From an uncultured Rubripirellula sp. (lineage in GTDB: Bacteria > Planctomycetota > Planctomycetia > Pirellulales > Pirellulaceae), in the NCBI GenBank assembly GCA_938045805.1, contig CALIBL010000067.1, positions 41,663 to 105,662 of the forward strand: a stretch of DNA of 64,000 bases. Reading direction: 5' to 3'. Positions within the stretch are counted from its first letter, which is position 1, and each line of letters begins with the position of its first letter. The position numbers and the translations under genes were made by a program. The notes below the pieces were generated by a model that was given only the letters and a program-made list of their open reading frames with translations, searched no databases and was not told where the DNA came from. Shown piece by piece: positions 8,906-17,742 of the stretch.

Positions 8906-9283
8906 TGAGCTACCTATGTGGATGATGATCAGTGCGAAGTAAAACGGTTTTGGTGTTTTTTCAAAGAGTGACAGTTTAGCATCGAGTCGCCCCGAAAGAA
9001 GTGCTGAACACAAACTGTCCCAGCCTTAGAAACGTCGCCTTCTGAACCATGTCACGCCTGACATCAAACAATTCGGTGTGATTCCCGACGTTTTGGTACG
9101 CGGCGCGAGAGGGTGCCGTTGGAACACTGAGCGAGTATATTTGTCAAACAGGCCTGAGATATTTCTTTGGTCGCCCAACTGACCTGCTGCTGAAGCCTTC
9201 CGGTCCTAAATCAACCAAGGAGAACCCAGCACAATTGGTGATTGAGTTACGAAAAAGCGAGAAGTGGAAAACGGACCCAAGAC

Positions 9284-11779
9284 ATGGATGCAATTTTTGC
9301 CAGCCTCACCGAACCGCAGAAAGAGGCAGTTGCGCACATCGATGGACCGATGCTGATTCTTGCTGGCCCAGGCTCCGGCAAGACACGTGTCGTCACGCAC
9401 CGAATCGCTAACTTGCTCAATCACGGAATTCCGCCATGGCAGATCGCCGCGTTGACCTTCACCAACAAAGCAGCCGACGAGATGCGGGCAAGAGTCGACC
9501 GCCTCGCACCCGGAGAAAGCGTTTGGATGGGAACATTCCATCGTTTTTGTGCCCAATTACTTCGCCGTCACGCGGCGATGGTCGGCCTGAGTGAAAACTA
9601 CTCAATTCTCGACATGTCGGATGCGAAGCAGGCGATGAAGCGGGCGATTCAGGCAGCCGAAGTTTCCACGAGCCACGCTTCACCCGATCAGATTGCAAAC
9701 TCCATTAGCCACGCAAAAAACCGACTGGTCACACCGGAGATGATGGCTGACCAGGCACTCAACCCACGAGATACCATTGCCGCTCGCGTCTATCCTGTCT
9801 ACCGACAACAACTGCTTACAGCCAATGCGGTTGACTTCGATGATCTCCTGTTCCACATCGCAAATCTGCTGCGCGAGAACCCAGCGATTCGCGAGGACCT
9901 TGATGGACGCTACCGCTACATTCTGGTCGACGAGTACCAAGATACCAACCTAGCGCAGTACGCCATTGTGAGAGCTCTCTCGATCAATCATCCGAATCTC
10001 GCCGTCACCGGTGACCCGGATCAATCGATCTATGGTTGGCGAGGAGCAGATCTCAACAACATCCTGGACTTTGAAAAAGATTACCCGAACGTCAAAACGG
10101 TCCGACTAGAAAAGAATTACCGCAGCACCCCAAACGTGCTCCGCGTCGCAGATCACCTCATCCAACACAATCGCCACCGGAAACCCAAATCGCTGTTCAC
10201 GGATCAACCTGAGGGTGAGCCCGTCGTGCTTCGTTTCCACGAAGACGGATACCAAGAAGCCGATGCGATTGCGGATGACATCACATCGGCAATGCTCAGT
10301 GACGGTTGCCGCCCGAGTGACTTTGCGGTCTTCTGCCGGATGAATGCGATGACGCGCTCACTCGAGCACGCCCTGCGCAACCGATCGCTGCCATATCAAA
10401 TCGTCAATGGAGTGGAGTTTTATCAGAGACGCGAAATCAAGGACCTGATGGCCTACCTCCACTTGATCAACAACCCAAATCATGATGTGGCTTTGCAGCG
10501 AATCATCAACGTTCCAACGCGTGGAATTGGCGCAAAGACAATTGAGAAGCTTCGCAACTTCGCCGACAGCAACCAGATCCCGATGCTCGAAGCGGCGAGA
10601 CATGTCGATAAGATCGAAACGTTGGCAAAACGCTCTGCCGCAATGGTTAAAAAATTTGTCACCCTCTTCGACCACCTTCAAGTCAAGTCAACCGCCACAC
10701 TCGAAGACCTCCTGCGATATCTCGTCGAAGAAATTGACTTCGATGCTTACATGGAGAAGACCGCTTCCGATGATCAAGCAGATAGCCCCATGGCAAACGT
10801 GGATGAATTGATTTCGGCTGCCGTTGAATTTGATCGACAACATCCCGAGGACGGATCGCTCGAGGCATTCCTTGAACAAGTTGCTCTGGTCTCTGACACC
10901 GATACCTTCGAAGATGCGAGTGATCGGGTCACCATCATGACCCTTCACGCCGCCAAAGGCTTGGAGTTCAAACGTGTCTACATTATTGGTGTGGAAGATG
11001 AACTCTTACCCCACAAGCGATCAAAAAATAGCGAATGGGAAATCGAAGAAGAACGACGCTTGCTATTTGTGGGAATCACTCGAGCGGAAGAACGACTGGA
11101 ATTGAGTTGCTGCAAGCGGAGAAATATCCGAGGCGAGTTGCGACCGGTAATCCCAAGTCCGTTTCTTCACGAGCTACCGCTTGATGAGATCAAGCGTGTT
11201 GAGAGCCGGTCTGATCGCGATTGGTTTGATGATGACCTCGACCAAAGCTACCCCGATAGTTGGGACCTACCCGAACACGGGAGCGATGTTGCTTCTCGTC
11301 CGTTGGAAAATCCGTCCGCACAACTGCCACATCCAGGGCACACCTCAGCGGATCCTTCGGATGAGTGGATCGACACGTCTGAATCACAGGACACACCCCA
11401 TGTTGAGCGTGAGAACTACAATCAGACGGAACAGTACCAAGCTGCTTCGACCCGATCGTTTGATCGTAATGACTTAGAACAACCAGACAACATCGAATTG
11501 ACGCCATTTGATGCCCCTCTCCCATCCTCCAGAAAACCTGAAACCAAATCGTCCAAACGCGACCTTCAAAGCTCCCTGAAAACTGCCGCCGACCTGATGG
11601 CCGGCTTCAATCAGCCGTTGACCATTTTTCAGGCTGGTACTCGGGTTCGGCATGAGGAATACGGGGAGGGTGTGATTATCGAAGTCTCCGGTCGTGGGCC
11701 AAAGCGGATTGCCAGGGTCGAGTTTGAGGATGGTGAACACCGCTTTCGACTTGCGTTTGTTAAACTCGAAGTCCTCTGA
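9284..11779 (+). CDS. pcrA: UvrD/PcrA-type superfamily 1A DNA helicase
   Basis: An 831-residue ATP-dependent 3'-5' helicase of DNA repair and replication. It starts DAIFASLTEPQKEAV (Q-motif region), Walker A AGPGSGKT at 27-34, motif II VDEYQDTN near 215, motif III GDPDQSIYGWRGAD near 243, motif V TLHAAKGLEF near 551 and motif VI LLFVGITRAEERL near 590. After a polar linker, the C-terminal AGTRVRHEEYGEGVI segment (near 784) is the PcrA/UvrD Tudor-like domain that contacts RNA polymerase. The ATG at 9284 was chosen; an in-frame TTG at 9242 adds 14 residues and has AAGGAGA upstream, though at long spacing. It stands alone, followed by purE. Confidence 0.93.
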   Translation: MDAIFASLTEPQKEAVAHIDGPMLILAGPGSGKTRVVTHRIANLLNHGIPPWQIAALTFTNKAADEMRARVDRLAPGESVWMGTFHRFCAQLLRRHAAMVGLSENYSILDMSDAKQAMKRAIQAAEVSTSHASPDQIANSISHAKNRLVTPEMMADQALNPRDTIAARVYPVYRQQLLTANAVDFDDLLFHIANLLRENPAIREDLDGRYRYILVDEYQDTNLAQYAIVRALSINHPNLAVTGDPDQSIYGWRGADLNNILDFEKDYPNVKTVRLEKNYRSTPNVLRVADHLIQHNRHRKPKSLFTDQPEGEPVVLRFHEDGYQEADAIADDITSAMLSDGCRPSDFAVFCRMNAMTRSLEHALRNRSLPYQIVNGVEFYQRREIKDLMAYLHLINNPNHDVALQRIINVPTRGIGAKTIEKLRNFADSNQIPMLEAARHVDKIETLAKRSAAMVKKFVTLFDHLQVKSTATLEDLLRYLVEEIDFDAYMEKTASDDQADSPMANVDELISAAVEFDRQHPEDGSLEAFLEQVALVSDTDTFEDASDRVTIMTLHAAKGLEFKRVYIIGVEDELLPHKRSKNSEWEIEEERRLLFVGITRAEERLELSCCKRRNIRGELRPVIPSPFLHELPLDEIKRVESRSDRDWFDDDLDQSYPDSWDLPEHGSDVASRPLENPSAQLPHPGHTSADPSDEWIDTSESQDTPHVERENYNQTEQYQAASTRSFDRNDLEQPDNIELTPFDAPLPSSRKPETKSSKRDLQSSLKTAADLMAGFNQPLTIFQAGTRVRHEEYGEGVIIEVSGRGPKRIARVEFEDGEHRFRLAFVKLEVL

Positions 11780-11932
11780 AGCTCGATTCGACTCCACGCT
11801 GGCGAGTGGTTGATCGATGGATGACGAGTGGGTTACCAATTGGTCGCCTTCTCAATCGCAGCTGATCTGATTACAAAATCGCCAAGAGAAACCGCCAAAG
11901 CCCCCCCAACTCAAAAGACTGGAAGCCTCAAA

Positions 11933-12442
11933 ATGGAAGCCGCAACTGAATTTGGCTCAACCACTGCCAAGGTTGGCGTCATCATGGGTAGCCGTAATGA
12001 TTGGGAAACCATGAAGGCGACATCCGAAGTTCTCTCACAACTTGAAATTGAGCACGAAAAGTTAGTCGTCTCCGCGCATCGCACGCCCGCGAGGATGGTC
12101 TCCTACGCCCAGTCGGCGGCGGATCGCGGTCTACAGGTGATTATCGCGGGGGCGGGAGGCGCTGCTCATCTACCGGGAATGGTTGCATCTGAAACCACCC
12201 TGCCAGTGATTGGGGTACCAGTCCAAAGCCGCGCGCTTCAGGGACTCGACTCCCTGCTCTCAATCGTTCAAATGCCGGGCGGCATCCCCGTTGCAACCAT
12301 GTCGATCGGCACCTCGGGCGCAAAAAACGCAGGTCTCTACGCCGCGAGAATCCTGTCCCTGACCGACAACTCCCTTAAACAGCGTCTCGAGCAATTCATT
12401 CAAGATCAAACGCAAGCCGTACTCGACACCGCCGAGTTGTAG
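11933..12442 (+). CDS. purE: N5-carboxyaminoimidazole ribonucleotide mutase PurE
   Basis: A 169-residue class I PurE, which converts N5-CAIR to CAIR in purine synthesis. Family motifs are [13 protein letters not shown] (15-27), SAHRTP (47-52, holding the catalytic His) and [11 protein letters not shown] (about 75-85). The frame is open from 11828, but the ATG at 11933 has GGAAG eight bases upstream and gives the usual family length. The presence of a purK gene 31 bp downstream fits the bacterial two-step route from AIR to CAIR. Confidence 0.95.
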   Translation: MEAATEFGSTTAKVGVIMGSRNDWETMKATSEVLSQLEIEHEKLVVSAHRTPARMVSYAQSAADRGLQVIIAGAGGAAHLPGMVASETTLPVIGVPVQSRALQGLDSLLSIVQMPGGIPVATMSIGTSGAKNAGLYAARILSLTDNSLKQRLEQFIQDQTQAVLDTAEL

Positions 12443-12473
12443 GCCATCACGAGGCAACCAAGAGCAAGAATCG

Positions 12474-13625
12474 ATGGAAAATCAATCCAAACTCACCATC
12501 CAACCAGGATCCACGATCGGAATGGTTGGGGGTGGACAACTCGGGCGGATGTTCGCGGTCGCAGCTAGTGCAATGGGGTTCCGCGTGATGATTCTATGCG
12601 ACGACGCCAATGCTCCGGCTGCGCAAGTGGCACACCAAACCGTCCTTGGTGATCTGAATGACATGGAAGCGGTTGAGCGTTTCGCGCAGCAGTGCGACGT
12701 GATCACCTTGGAATTCGAAAATATCCCAGCGGAAACCATCGCGAGGTGCGGCGAACATGCTCCGACCTATCCCTCCGCGCAGGTCCTAGCGACTGCCCAA
12801 AATCGACTTATTGAGAAATCGACACTTCGCGATGCAGGTCTTCCCGTCACACCTTTCCGCTCGGTATGCGACCTCGATTCCCTAGTTGCAGCAGGTGATG
12901 AACTAGGCTGGCCGATGATCGTTAAGACTGCGACGAGCGGATACGATGGAAAGGGTCAAGCAAAGGTCTCCAATCCATTGGAGGCTGAGGCAATCCAATG
13001 GGATCATTGTGATCAATGGATCGCGGAAAAGTGTATTGGATTTGACCTAGAAGTTTCAGTCGTTGTCGCGAGAACGGTAGCCGGTGTGGTGTCGGCATTC
13101 CCCGTGTTTGAAAACGCACACCGAAACCACATCTTGGACCTATCCATTGCACCAGCACGTATAGAACAGTCAGTGGCGACTCGCGCAATTGAAGTCGCTA
13201 AGTGTGCGGCGGAAACACTCGATGTCGTTGGTCTGCTTTGCGTGGAGTTCTTCGTTTCCGACGGCGAGGTGATGATTAATGAAGTAGCACCTCGTCCCCA
13301 TAATTCAGGACACCTGAGTATTGAGGGGTGTGAGACCAGCCAATTCGAACAGCACGTTCGTGCAATCTGTAACCTGCCTCTCGGATCCACTGAACTGCGT
13401 AGTTCCGCAGCGGCGATGATCAACCTACTTGGTGATCTATGGCAAGACGACGGAACACCACCTGTCTGGTCAGACGCACTGCAGGACCCAACTATTTCAC
13501 TCCATCTTTACGGCAAAGCCGATGCCAAGCCAGGCCGAAAAATGGGCCACATGACAACGACCGGCGCATCCGCCGAACAACTAGAGCGGCGTCTTCTCGA
13601 AGCGCGACGGCAGATCGGCGACTGA
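12474..13625 (+). CDS. purK: N5-carboxyaminoimidazole ribonucleotide synthetase PurK
   Basis: A 383-residue ATP-grasp enzyme making N5-CAIR from AIR, ATP and bicarbonate. The N-terminal MVGGGQLGRMF (17-27), then TLEFENIPAETI, the ATP-grasp segment PMIVKTATSGYDGKGQ, and NEVAPRPHNSGHLSIEGCETSQFEQH near the active site are all family-typical. It follows purE on the same strand after 31 bp, so the two are likely co-transcribed and act in consecutive steps. Confidence 0.96.
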   Translation: MENQSKLTIQPGSTIGMVGGGQLGRMFAVAASAMGFRVMILCDDANAPAAQVAHQTVLGDLNDMEAVERFAQQCDVITLEFENIPAETIARCGEHAPTYPSAQVLATAQNRLIEKSTLRDAGLPVTPFRSVCDLDSLVAAGDELGWPMIVKTATSGYDGKGQAKVSNPLEAEAIQWDHCDQWIAEKCIGFDLEVSVVVARTVAGVVSAFPVFENAHRNHILDLSIAPARIEQSVATRAIEVAKCAAETLDVVGLLCVEFFVSDGEVMINEVAPRPHNSGHLSIEGCETSQFEQHVRAICNLPLGSTELRSSAAAMINLLGDLWQDDGTPPVWSDALQDPTISLHLYGKADAKPGRKMGHMTTTGASAEQLERRLLEARRQIGD

Positions 13626-13700
13626 ACAAGGTCGGACGAGCTACAAGGGGTTGAGGCTATCACGAGAATGCCACCGTCAACGACGGGATACGATCAGTTT

Positions 13701-14261
13701 TCAGCTTGGGAAAAACCGTTCGCGTACCTTCTGCTCCCAACCACTTAGTGTGAGTTTTGCAACGATATAGGCGATGATCGCAGTCCATAGACCGAGTGAA
13801 TCGGCGACGAAATCGGCAACGTCAGGATAGCGTCCGGGAACAAAACGCTGGGTGTACTCATCGATCCCCGCATAGGCCATCCCCAACACGCCTATCGAGA
13901 TGAAACGCTTCAGCCAACGATCTGAGTTGGTGACGTAGCAGAGCAGGGTTCCGAGGACAAAAAAGGCTCCAAAATGCTTGACCTTATCACTGACCTGTGG
14001 CCCGAAAGAATCTGCTACCTCCAAGGTCGATGCCGCCAAGTGGGTGCCCGTGAACATCATTAGCCAGTACAAACCCAGCACCATGATTGCTAATCTGACA
14101 CCCAAGACGCTAATTTTTGTGACCGGCTGCATGAAAGGATCACCAATCGTGTAGGCTACACGTCTCCAGCCTGTAATCAAATCGATCACGGGACGCCCAA
14201 AGACCGTCACGGATCGAGGCAGTTTCGTTTGGCTTGGCCGGTAAGACAATCGAGACGACAT
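13701..14261 (-). CDS. VanZ-like membrane protein
   Basis: A 186-residue membrane protein. After a polar 40-50 residue N-terminus there are about four hydrophobic segments: LAIMVLGLYWLMMF, HFGAFFVLGTLLCYV, FISIGVLGMAYAGI and a C-terminal LGLWTAIIAYIVAKL. The VanZ-like signature is SDKVKHFGAFFVLG followed by DEYTQRFVPGRYPDVADFVADSLG. The family is linked to glycopeptide resistance by name only; the role here is unknown. The ATG at 14261 has GGAGGG at six bases, which decides the start over the longer frame from 14363. It is divergent from the next gene, with a short shared promoter region. Confidence 0.8.
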   Translation of the reverse strand: MSSRLSYRPSQTKLPRSVTVFGRPVIDLITGWRRVAYTIGDPFMQPVTKISVLGVRLAIMVLGLYWLMMFTGTHLAASTLEVADSFGPQVSDKVKHFGAFFVLGTLLCYVTNSDRWLKRFISIGVLGMAYAGIDEYTQRFVPGRYPDVADFVADSLGLWTAIIAYIVAKLTLSGWEQKVRERFFPS

Positions 14262-14314
14262 TGTTGACCCTCCAACTCGTAAGAACCCCTCAACGCTCAC
14301 ATCAGGTAGGCATC

Positions 14315-15073
14315 GTGAATTCAAAGACTTTTGGTCAGTTTTTTTCAGTATCGACAGCTGCATTCCTCTTCATCATCCTGATTTCGACACCCGCTACTTT
14401 TGCAGATGAGGCAAACCCGAGGATCAAATGGGTTCGTAAAATCTTCAGCGGCAAACGCAATCAATCTCAAACGGAACAAAGTACCGCCAACAGTTGGAAG
14501 TCACTCCAAGGCGCCTGGGAAGTCAGCCAATTCGGCGGCGATGGTCCAGTTGAAATCAGCGACTCCTTGATCTCATTTGGATTTGGTGACCCAATGACTG
14601 GCATTCGGTGGGAAGGCGAACTCCAGAAAGAAAACTACGAGTTTGAACTCGAAGCCCGTCGAACCGATGGTTTCGACTTTTTTTGCGGCGTCACCTTCCC
14701 CATTTCCGAGAGCCACGCAAGCTTTATTCTCGGTGGTTGGGGTGGAGGTATCATCGGCATCAGCAGCATTGACGGTCGAGATGCTAGCGAAAACGAGACC
14801 ACGAACTTCCGAAACTTCGATAATGAGCGTTGGTACAAAGTGCGGGTGCGTGTGGATGAATACCAAGTGCAATGCTGGATTGATGACAAACTAGCTTGCG
14901 ATGTCCCCCGTGCTGGCAAAGAATTTGATATTCGATACGAGATGGACCAATGTGTCCCTCTGGGGATTGCAAATTTTCAGTGCAAATCCGAGCTTAGGAA
15001 TTTACGCTACCGATCGCTAACGGAAGGCGAAATTGCGGAAGCAAAAGCACTCGCCGCCGAAGCGAATGAGTAA
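14315..15073 (+). CDS. Secreted DUF1080-like (3-keto-disaccharide hydrolase-like) protein
   Basis: A 252-residue secreted protein. The signal peptide is at 1-30 (hydrophobic FFSVSTAAFLFIILIST, then ATFADEA). The mature part has a concanavalin-like beta-sandwich pattern seen in DUF1080/laminin-G-like domains: GAWEVSQFGG, YEFELEARRTDGFDFFCGVTF, SFILGGWGGGIIGISSIDG, FDNERWYKVRVRVDEYQVQCWID, and FQCKSELRNLRYR at the end. In planctomycetes these domains are often linked to polysaccharide use; the ligand is unknown. The start is GTG at 14315, with AGGTAGG four bases upstream; the upstream ATG at 14234 would overlap the divergent VanZ-like gene. Confidence 0.7.
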   Translation: MNSKTFGQFFSVSTAAFLFIILISTPATFADEANPRIKWVRKIFSGKRNQSQTEQSTANSWKSLQGAWEVSQFGGDGPVEISDSLISFGFGDPMTGIRWEGELQKENYEFELEARRTDGFDFFCGVTFPISESHASFILGGWGGGIIGISSIDGRDASENETTNFRNFDNERWYKVRVRVDEYQVQCWIDDKLACDVPRAGKEFDIRYEMDQCVPLGIANFQCKSELRNLRYRSLTEGEIAEAKALAAEANE

Positions 15074-15143
15074 GTTGGCATGAGAGGTGTTATTATCGCC
15101 CTCCCTTTTGCCCTGACGCTCCTTTCCCCAATTTCTGGTGAAA

Positions 15144-15632
15144 ATGGATACTGACCACATCGCAGCACTCGATGCTGATCAATTCTGGATGGGCCGTGCG
15201 CTTGAATTGGCGGTTGAGGCAGCAACCGCTGACGAAGTGCCGGTCGGGGCGGTCATTATCCATAACGGCAGCATGATTGCAGCAGCAAACAATCAGCGTG
15301 AATCCTTAAAAGACCCCACAGCACACGCTGAAATGATTGCAATCACCCAGGCGGCTTCCGCTTTGGGCGATTGGCGACTCGAGCAGACAACGCTCTACGT
15401 CACACTTGAACCCTGCCTCATGTGTGCCGGAGCGATCCTGCAATCGAGGATCCCACGCGTCGTTTTTGGAGCAAGCGATCCCAAAGGCGGAGCGGTCAGC
15501 AGCCTCTACGAAGTGCTAAGCGATCCGCGTTTGAACCATCAATCTTTGATCACACGCGGTGTACTTGAGGAACCTTGCGGCCGAATTTTGACGGAGTTTT
15601 TCGCTACCAAGCGTGCCATCGGGAAGAAGTAG
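15144..15632 (+). CDS. tadA: tRNA-specific adenosine deaminase TadA
   Basis: A 162-residue zinc deaminase that converts A34 to inosine in tRNA-Arg(ACG). The active-site motifs are HAE at 61-63 (zinc His and catalytic Glu) and PCLMC at 90-94 (two zinc cysteines). Family segments EVPVGAVI (31-38), GDWRLE and GGAVSSLYEVLSDPRLNH are also present. ATG at 15144 was chosen; a GTG two codons earlier is equally possible. Length is typical. Confidence 0.95.
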   Translation: MDTDHIAALDADQFWMGRALELAVEAATADEVPVGAVIIHNGSMIAAANNQRESLKDPTAHAEMIAITQAASALGDWRLEQTTLYVTLEPCLMCAGAILQSRIPRVVFGASDPKGGAVSSLYEVLSDPRLNHQSLITRGVLEEPCGRILTEFFATKRAIGKK

Positions 15633-15932
15633 GCCAGATTTCGTCATGATTTAGCTCGTAATCGGTGTCAAAATGTTCCGATTCCGCGGATTCTCCGACT
15701 TTTGCTGAATCTATTCTTATTCGAGTTAAGCCTTCGGGGGTAGTTCGACCGATACTAAACGCACGACCGGAACTAGAGGGCCATTTGGCCAGATGATTAT
15801 CCGCTCGCGGATATCGTCTCCTTCGGTTCGGAGAGTAAACCTTTGGATGGTTTGCTCTCGTATGATGCGATGCAAGGGCAAGACAAGCAAAGTCGCCCAT
15901 AACTCACTTACTGCAAGACGGTGGAACAAGCG
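15633..15932. other. 300-bp gap upstream of the BBP7-type gene
   Basis: No supported gene. Two minus-strand open frames (15604-15900 and 15726-15929) overlap each other and the end of tadA, look unlike protein families and are not called. The stretch should contain the promoter of the outer-membrane protein gene; I see no clear -35/-10 pair. Confidence 0.35.
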
Positions 15933-17087
15933 ATGTCGGTACGGAAGCTGACTGCAAGCCTGCTAGCGGCCTTAGCCGTTGCTGGTGCGGCCAATCTGGC
16001 TACTGCTCAGGAAAGTAAACTGGCGGATCCATTCGAGTTTGATCCGGATTTCCATTGGTTCGAGCCTGTTTACGACGCTGACCTCCAGGACGTAACAGCT
16101 AAGAAGCGTGCGTCTACCGGTTGGTTTGCTACCTATGACCGAATCCATCTTTATGGCACCGGCCCTGAAACCACTGAACCGGGTATCGACAAGAATCGAC
16201 TCGATGGTGGCTGGGGTTATCGTTACGAACTCGGCTACATGCTCCCAGGTGAAAATCATGGGTGGCTTTTCAACTGGACTCGCAACAAAGTTGGTGAGTA
16301 CCACATCTTCCGTCAGGAACGGCTGAACCGCTTCATCGATCCAGAAGATGGACCGTCCGTGGTGCAACCGCCCTTCGGTGATGCTCTTCTTCCGGAAGAG
16401 GGCAACAACATGGGATACAACTATCGTTTTTACGATATTGTAGACACTCAGAATCACCTCGAGTACGACAGCTATGAACTCAACAAAACTTGGAGAATGG
16501 ATCCTCTTCATTATGGCGGGATCATCGAACCATTCGTTGGTCTTCGCTGGATGAGAATGACCGATGCGAACGGATTCATGGACTACCAGAGTACCGACGA
16601 AAATCCACCGCTGATCGGACCAAACTTTGAGGACGCTGAATTGCTCACCGTCACGGGTGCGACAACCGAAAATGAATTAATTGGTCCTCAACTCGGCTTC
16701 CGATTTTTCCGTGCTCGCGAAAGATATGTCTTCTCAACTGACTTCAGAGTCTTCTGCGGTGCCAACTTCCAGCAAACCTTCTCTCAGAAGCTGGAAACGC
16801 TGACGATCTATGATGGAGCTGGGCAAGGTTCAGAGGTAGAGCGAATCATTCGCAACTCAACCGAGCCTGTGTACAGCACAAACGAAGAGTTCTATATCGG
16901 ATTCGATGTGCGAGCAGAACTTGGCTACCAGCTCACCAAGATGATTCAGGTCCGAGGCGGCTTCCAACTGATCGATGTTGCCCAAGGTGTCTGGCGAGGT
17001 GGTGACGGCTCCATGGTCAACGGTGGAGACGATGACCAGAACTACCTCATGGTTGGTATCACCGCCGGTGTCAGTGTGAATCACTGA
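15933..17087 (+). CDS. BBP7-type outer-membrane beta-barrel protein
   Basis: A 384-residue protein with a clean signal peptide (MSVRKLTASLLAALAVAGAA, cleavage after LATAQ). The mature sequence alternates aromatic and polar residues as in a beta-barrel: GWGYRYELGYMLPGENHGWLFNW, YGGIIEPFVGLRWMRM, IGPQLGFRFFRARERYVFSTDF, YIGFDVRAELGYQLTKMIQVRGG and a terminal YLMVGITAGVSVNH. This matches the planctomycete BBP7 family of predicted outer-membrane barrels. An upstream GTG (15921) would only add four residues. A strong terminator follows, consistent with a well-expressed single-gene unit. Confidence 0.8.
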   Translation: MSVRKLTASLLAALAVAGAANLATAQESKLADPFEFDPDFHWFEPVYDADLQDVTAKKRASTGWFATYDRIHLYGTGPETTEPGIDKNRLDGGWGYRYELGYMLPGENHGWLFNWTRNKVGEYHIFRQERLNRFIDPEDGPSVVQPPFGDALLPEEGNNMGYNYRFYDIVDTQNHLEYDSYELNKTWRMDPLHYGGIIEPFVGLRWMRMTDANGFMDYQSTDENPPLIGPNFEDAELLTVTGATTENELIGPQLGFRFFRARERYVFSTDFRVFCGANFQQTFSQKLETLTIYDGAGQGSEVERIIRNSTEPVYSTNEEFYIGFDVRAELGYQLTKMIQVRGGFQLIDVAQGVWRGGDGSMVNGGDDDQNYLMVGITAGVSVNH

Positions 17088-17109
17088 TCCAAACCATCAC
17101 AATCAAACG

Positions 17110-17147
17110 AAAAGCCCCTGCCGGACGACCGGCAGGGGCTTTTTTTC
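17110..17147 (+). terminator. Rho-independent terminator after the BBP7-type gene
   Basis: A perfect 12-bp GC-rich stem, AGCCCCTGCCGG (17113-17124) with its complement at 17129-17140, four-base loop ACGA, followed by a run of T. It starts 22 bp after the stop codon of the outer-membrane protein gene. This is the strongest intrinsic terminator in the window. Confidence 0.93.
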
Positions 17148-17244
17148 TTGGCTTGTCGTGACTGTGCGTTTTAATCAAAGCCGATTCGATGATCGCTGAC
17201 CTGTTACCCGCTTCGGGCATCCAGTCAATCAGTGGTGCGGTAGT

Positions 17245-17556
17245 CTAGTCTTTTGCTGAAAGCGATCTCAGCTCGTCAAGCTCAACTGAAAGACGGTGAC
17301 GCAGCGGACTCTCGGGACGCAGTTCCTCTTCTAGAAGCTCTTCTGCCTTATCAAACGTTTCTTCGTTGCGATTCGGATCATTTATGAGGCGGCGGAACAT
17401 GGTCTCGACAGTGGACTCAGTAAGCAACGTTTGATCTCCTTGCTTCGGGGCATCGATAGACGGGAACGCTCGCCGGTAGTCATCCAGACTGAACCAGAAG
17501 GAACGGCATCCCCGAAGATCCGATTCTAGAATGAACATCCTAAGTCGCAAGACCAT
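17245..17556 (-). CDS. Small protein of unknown function
   Basis: About 103 residues if started at the ATG at 17556; the frame is open to 17646 with several other starts and no clear ribosome binding site for any. Recognisable order begins with MFILESDLRGCRSFWFSLDDYRRAFPS, followed by an acidic, helical C-terminal half (ETFDKAEELLEEELRPESP, RLSVELDELRSLSAKD). I do not know the family. It is cytoplasmic in appearance and lies between the terminator of the barrel gene and the end of the large FAAL gene, on the same strand as the latter. Confidence 0.5.
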   Translation of the reverse strand: MVLRLRMFILESDLRGCRSFWFSLDDYRRAFPSIDAPKQGDQTLLTESTVETMFRRLINDPNRNEETFDKAEELLEEELRPESPLRHRLSVELDELRSLSAKD

Positions 17557-17742
17557 TGTGGTCAGTTCGTGTCGAAACTGACAATGATTTGACGAAACGC
17601 AGCATACTTGATTCATCCCATGCTCGACAGATTCGCCACGCACCATAGAAGAAGCAAATTTCCTAACGGGTAAATCGACCCGTTGTTGTTCGGGCAGGGC
17701 GAGAGGGCGTCTTTGGAGCCGCCCTTTTGGGCGGTTCAGAGT

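Noticed and set aside
15604..15929. Two minus-strand frames before the BBP7-type gene
   Set aside because: They overlap each other and tadA, have odd composition and no start signals.
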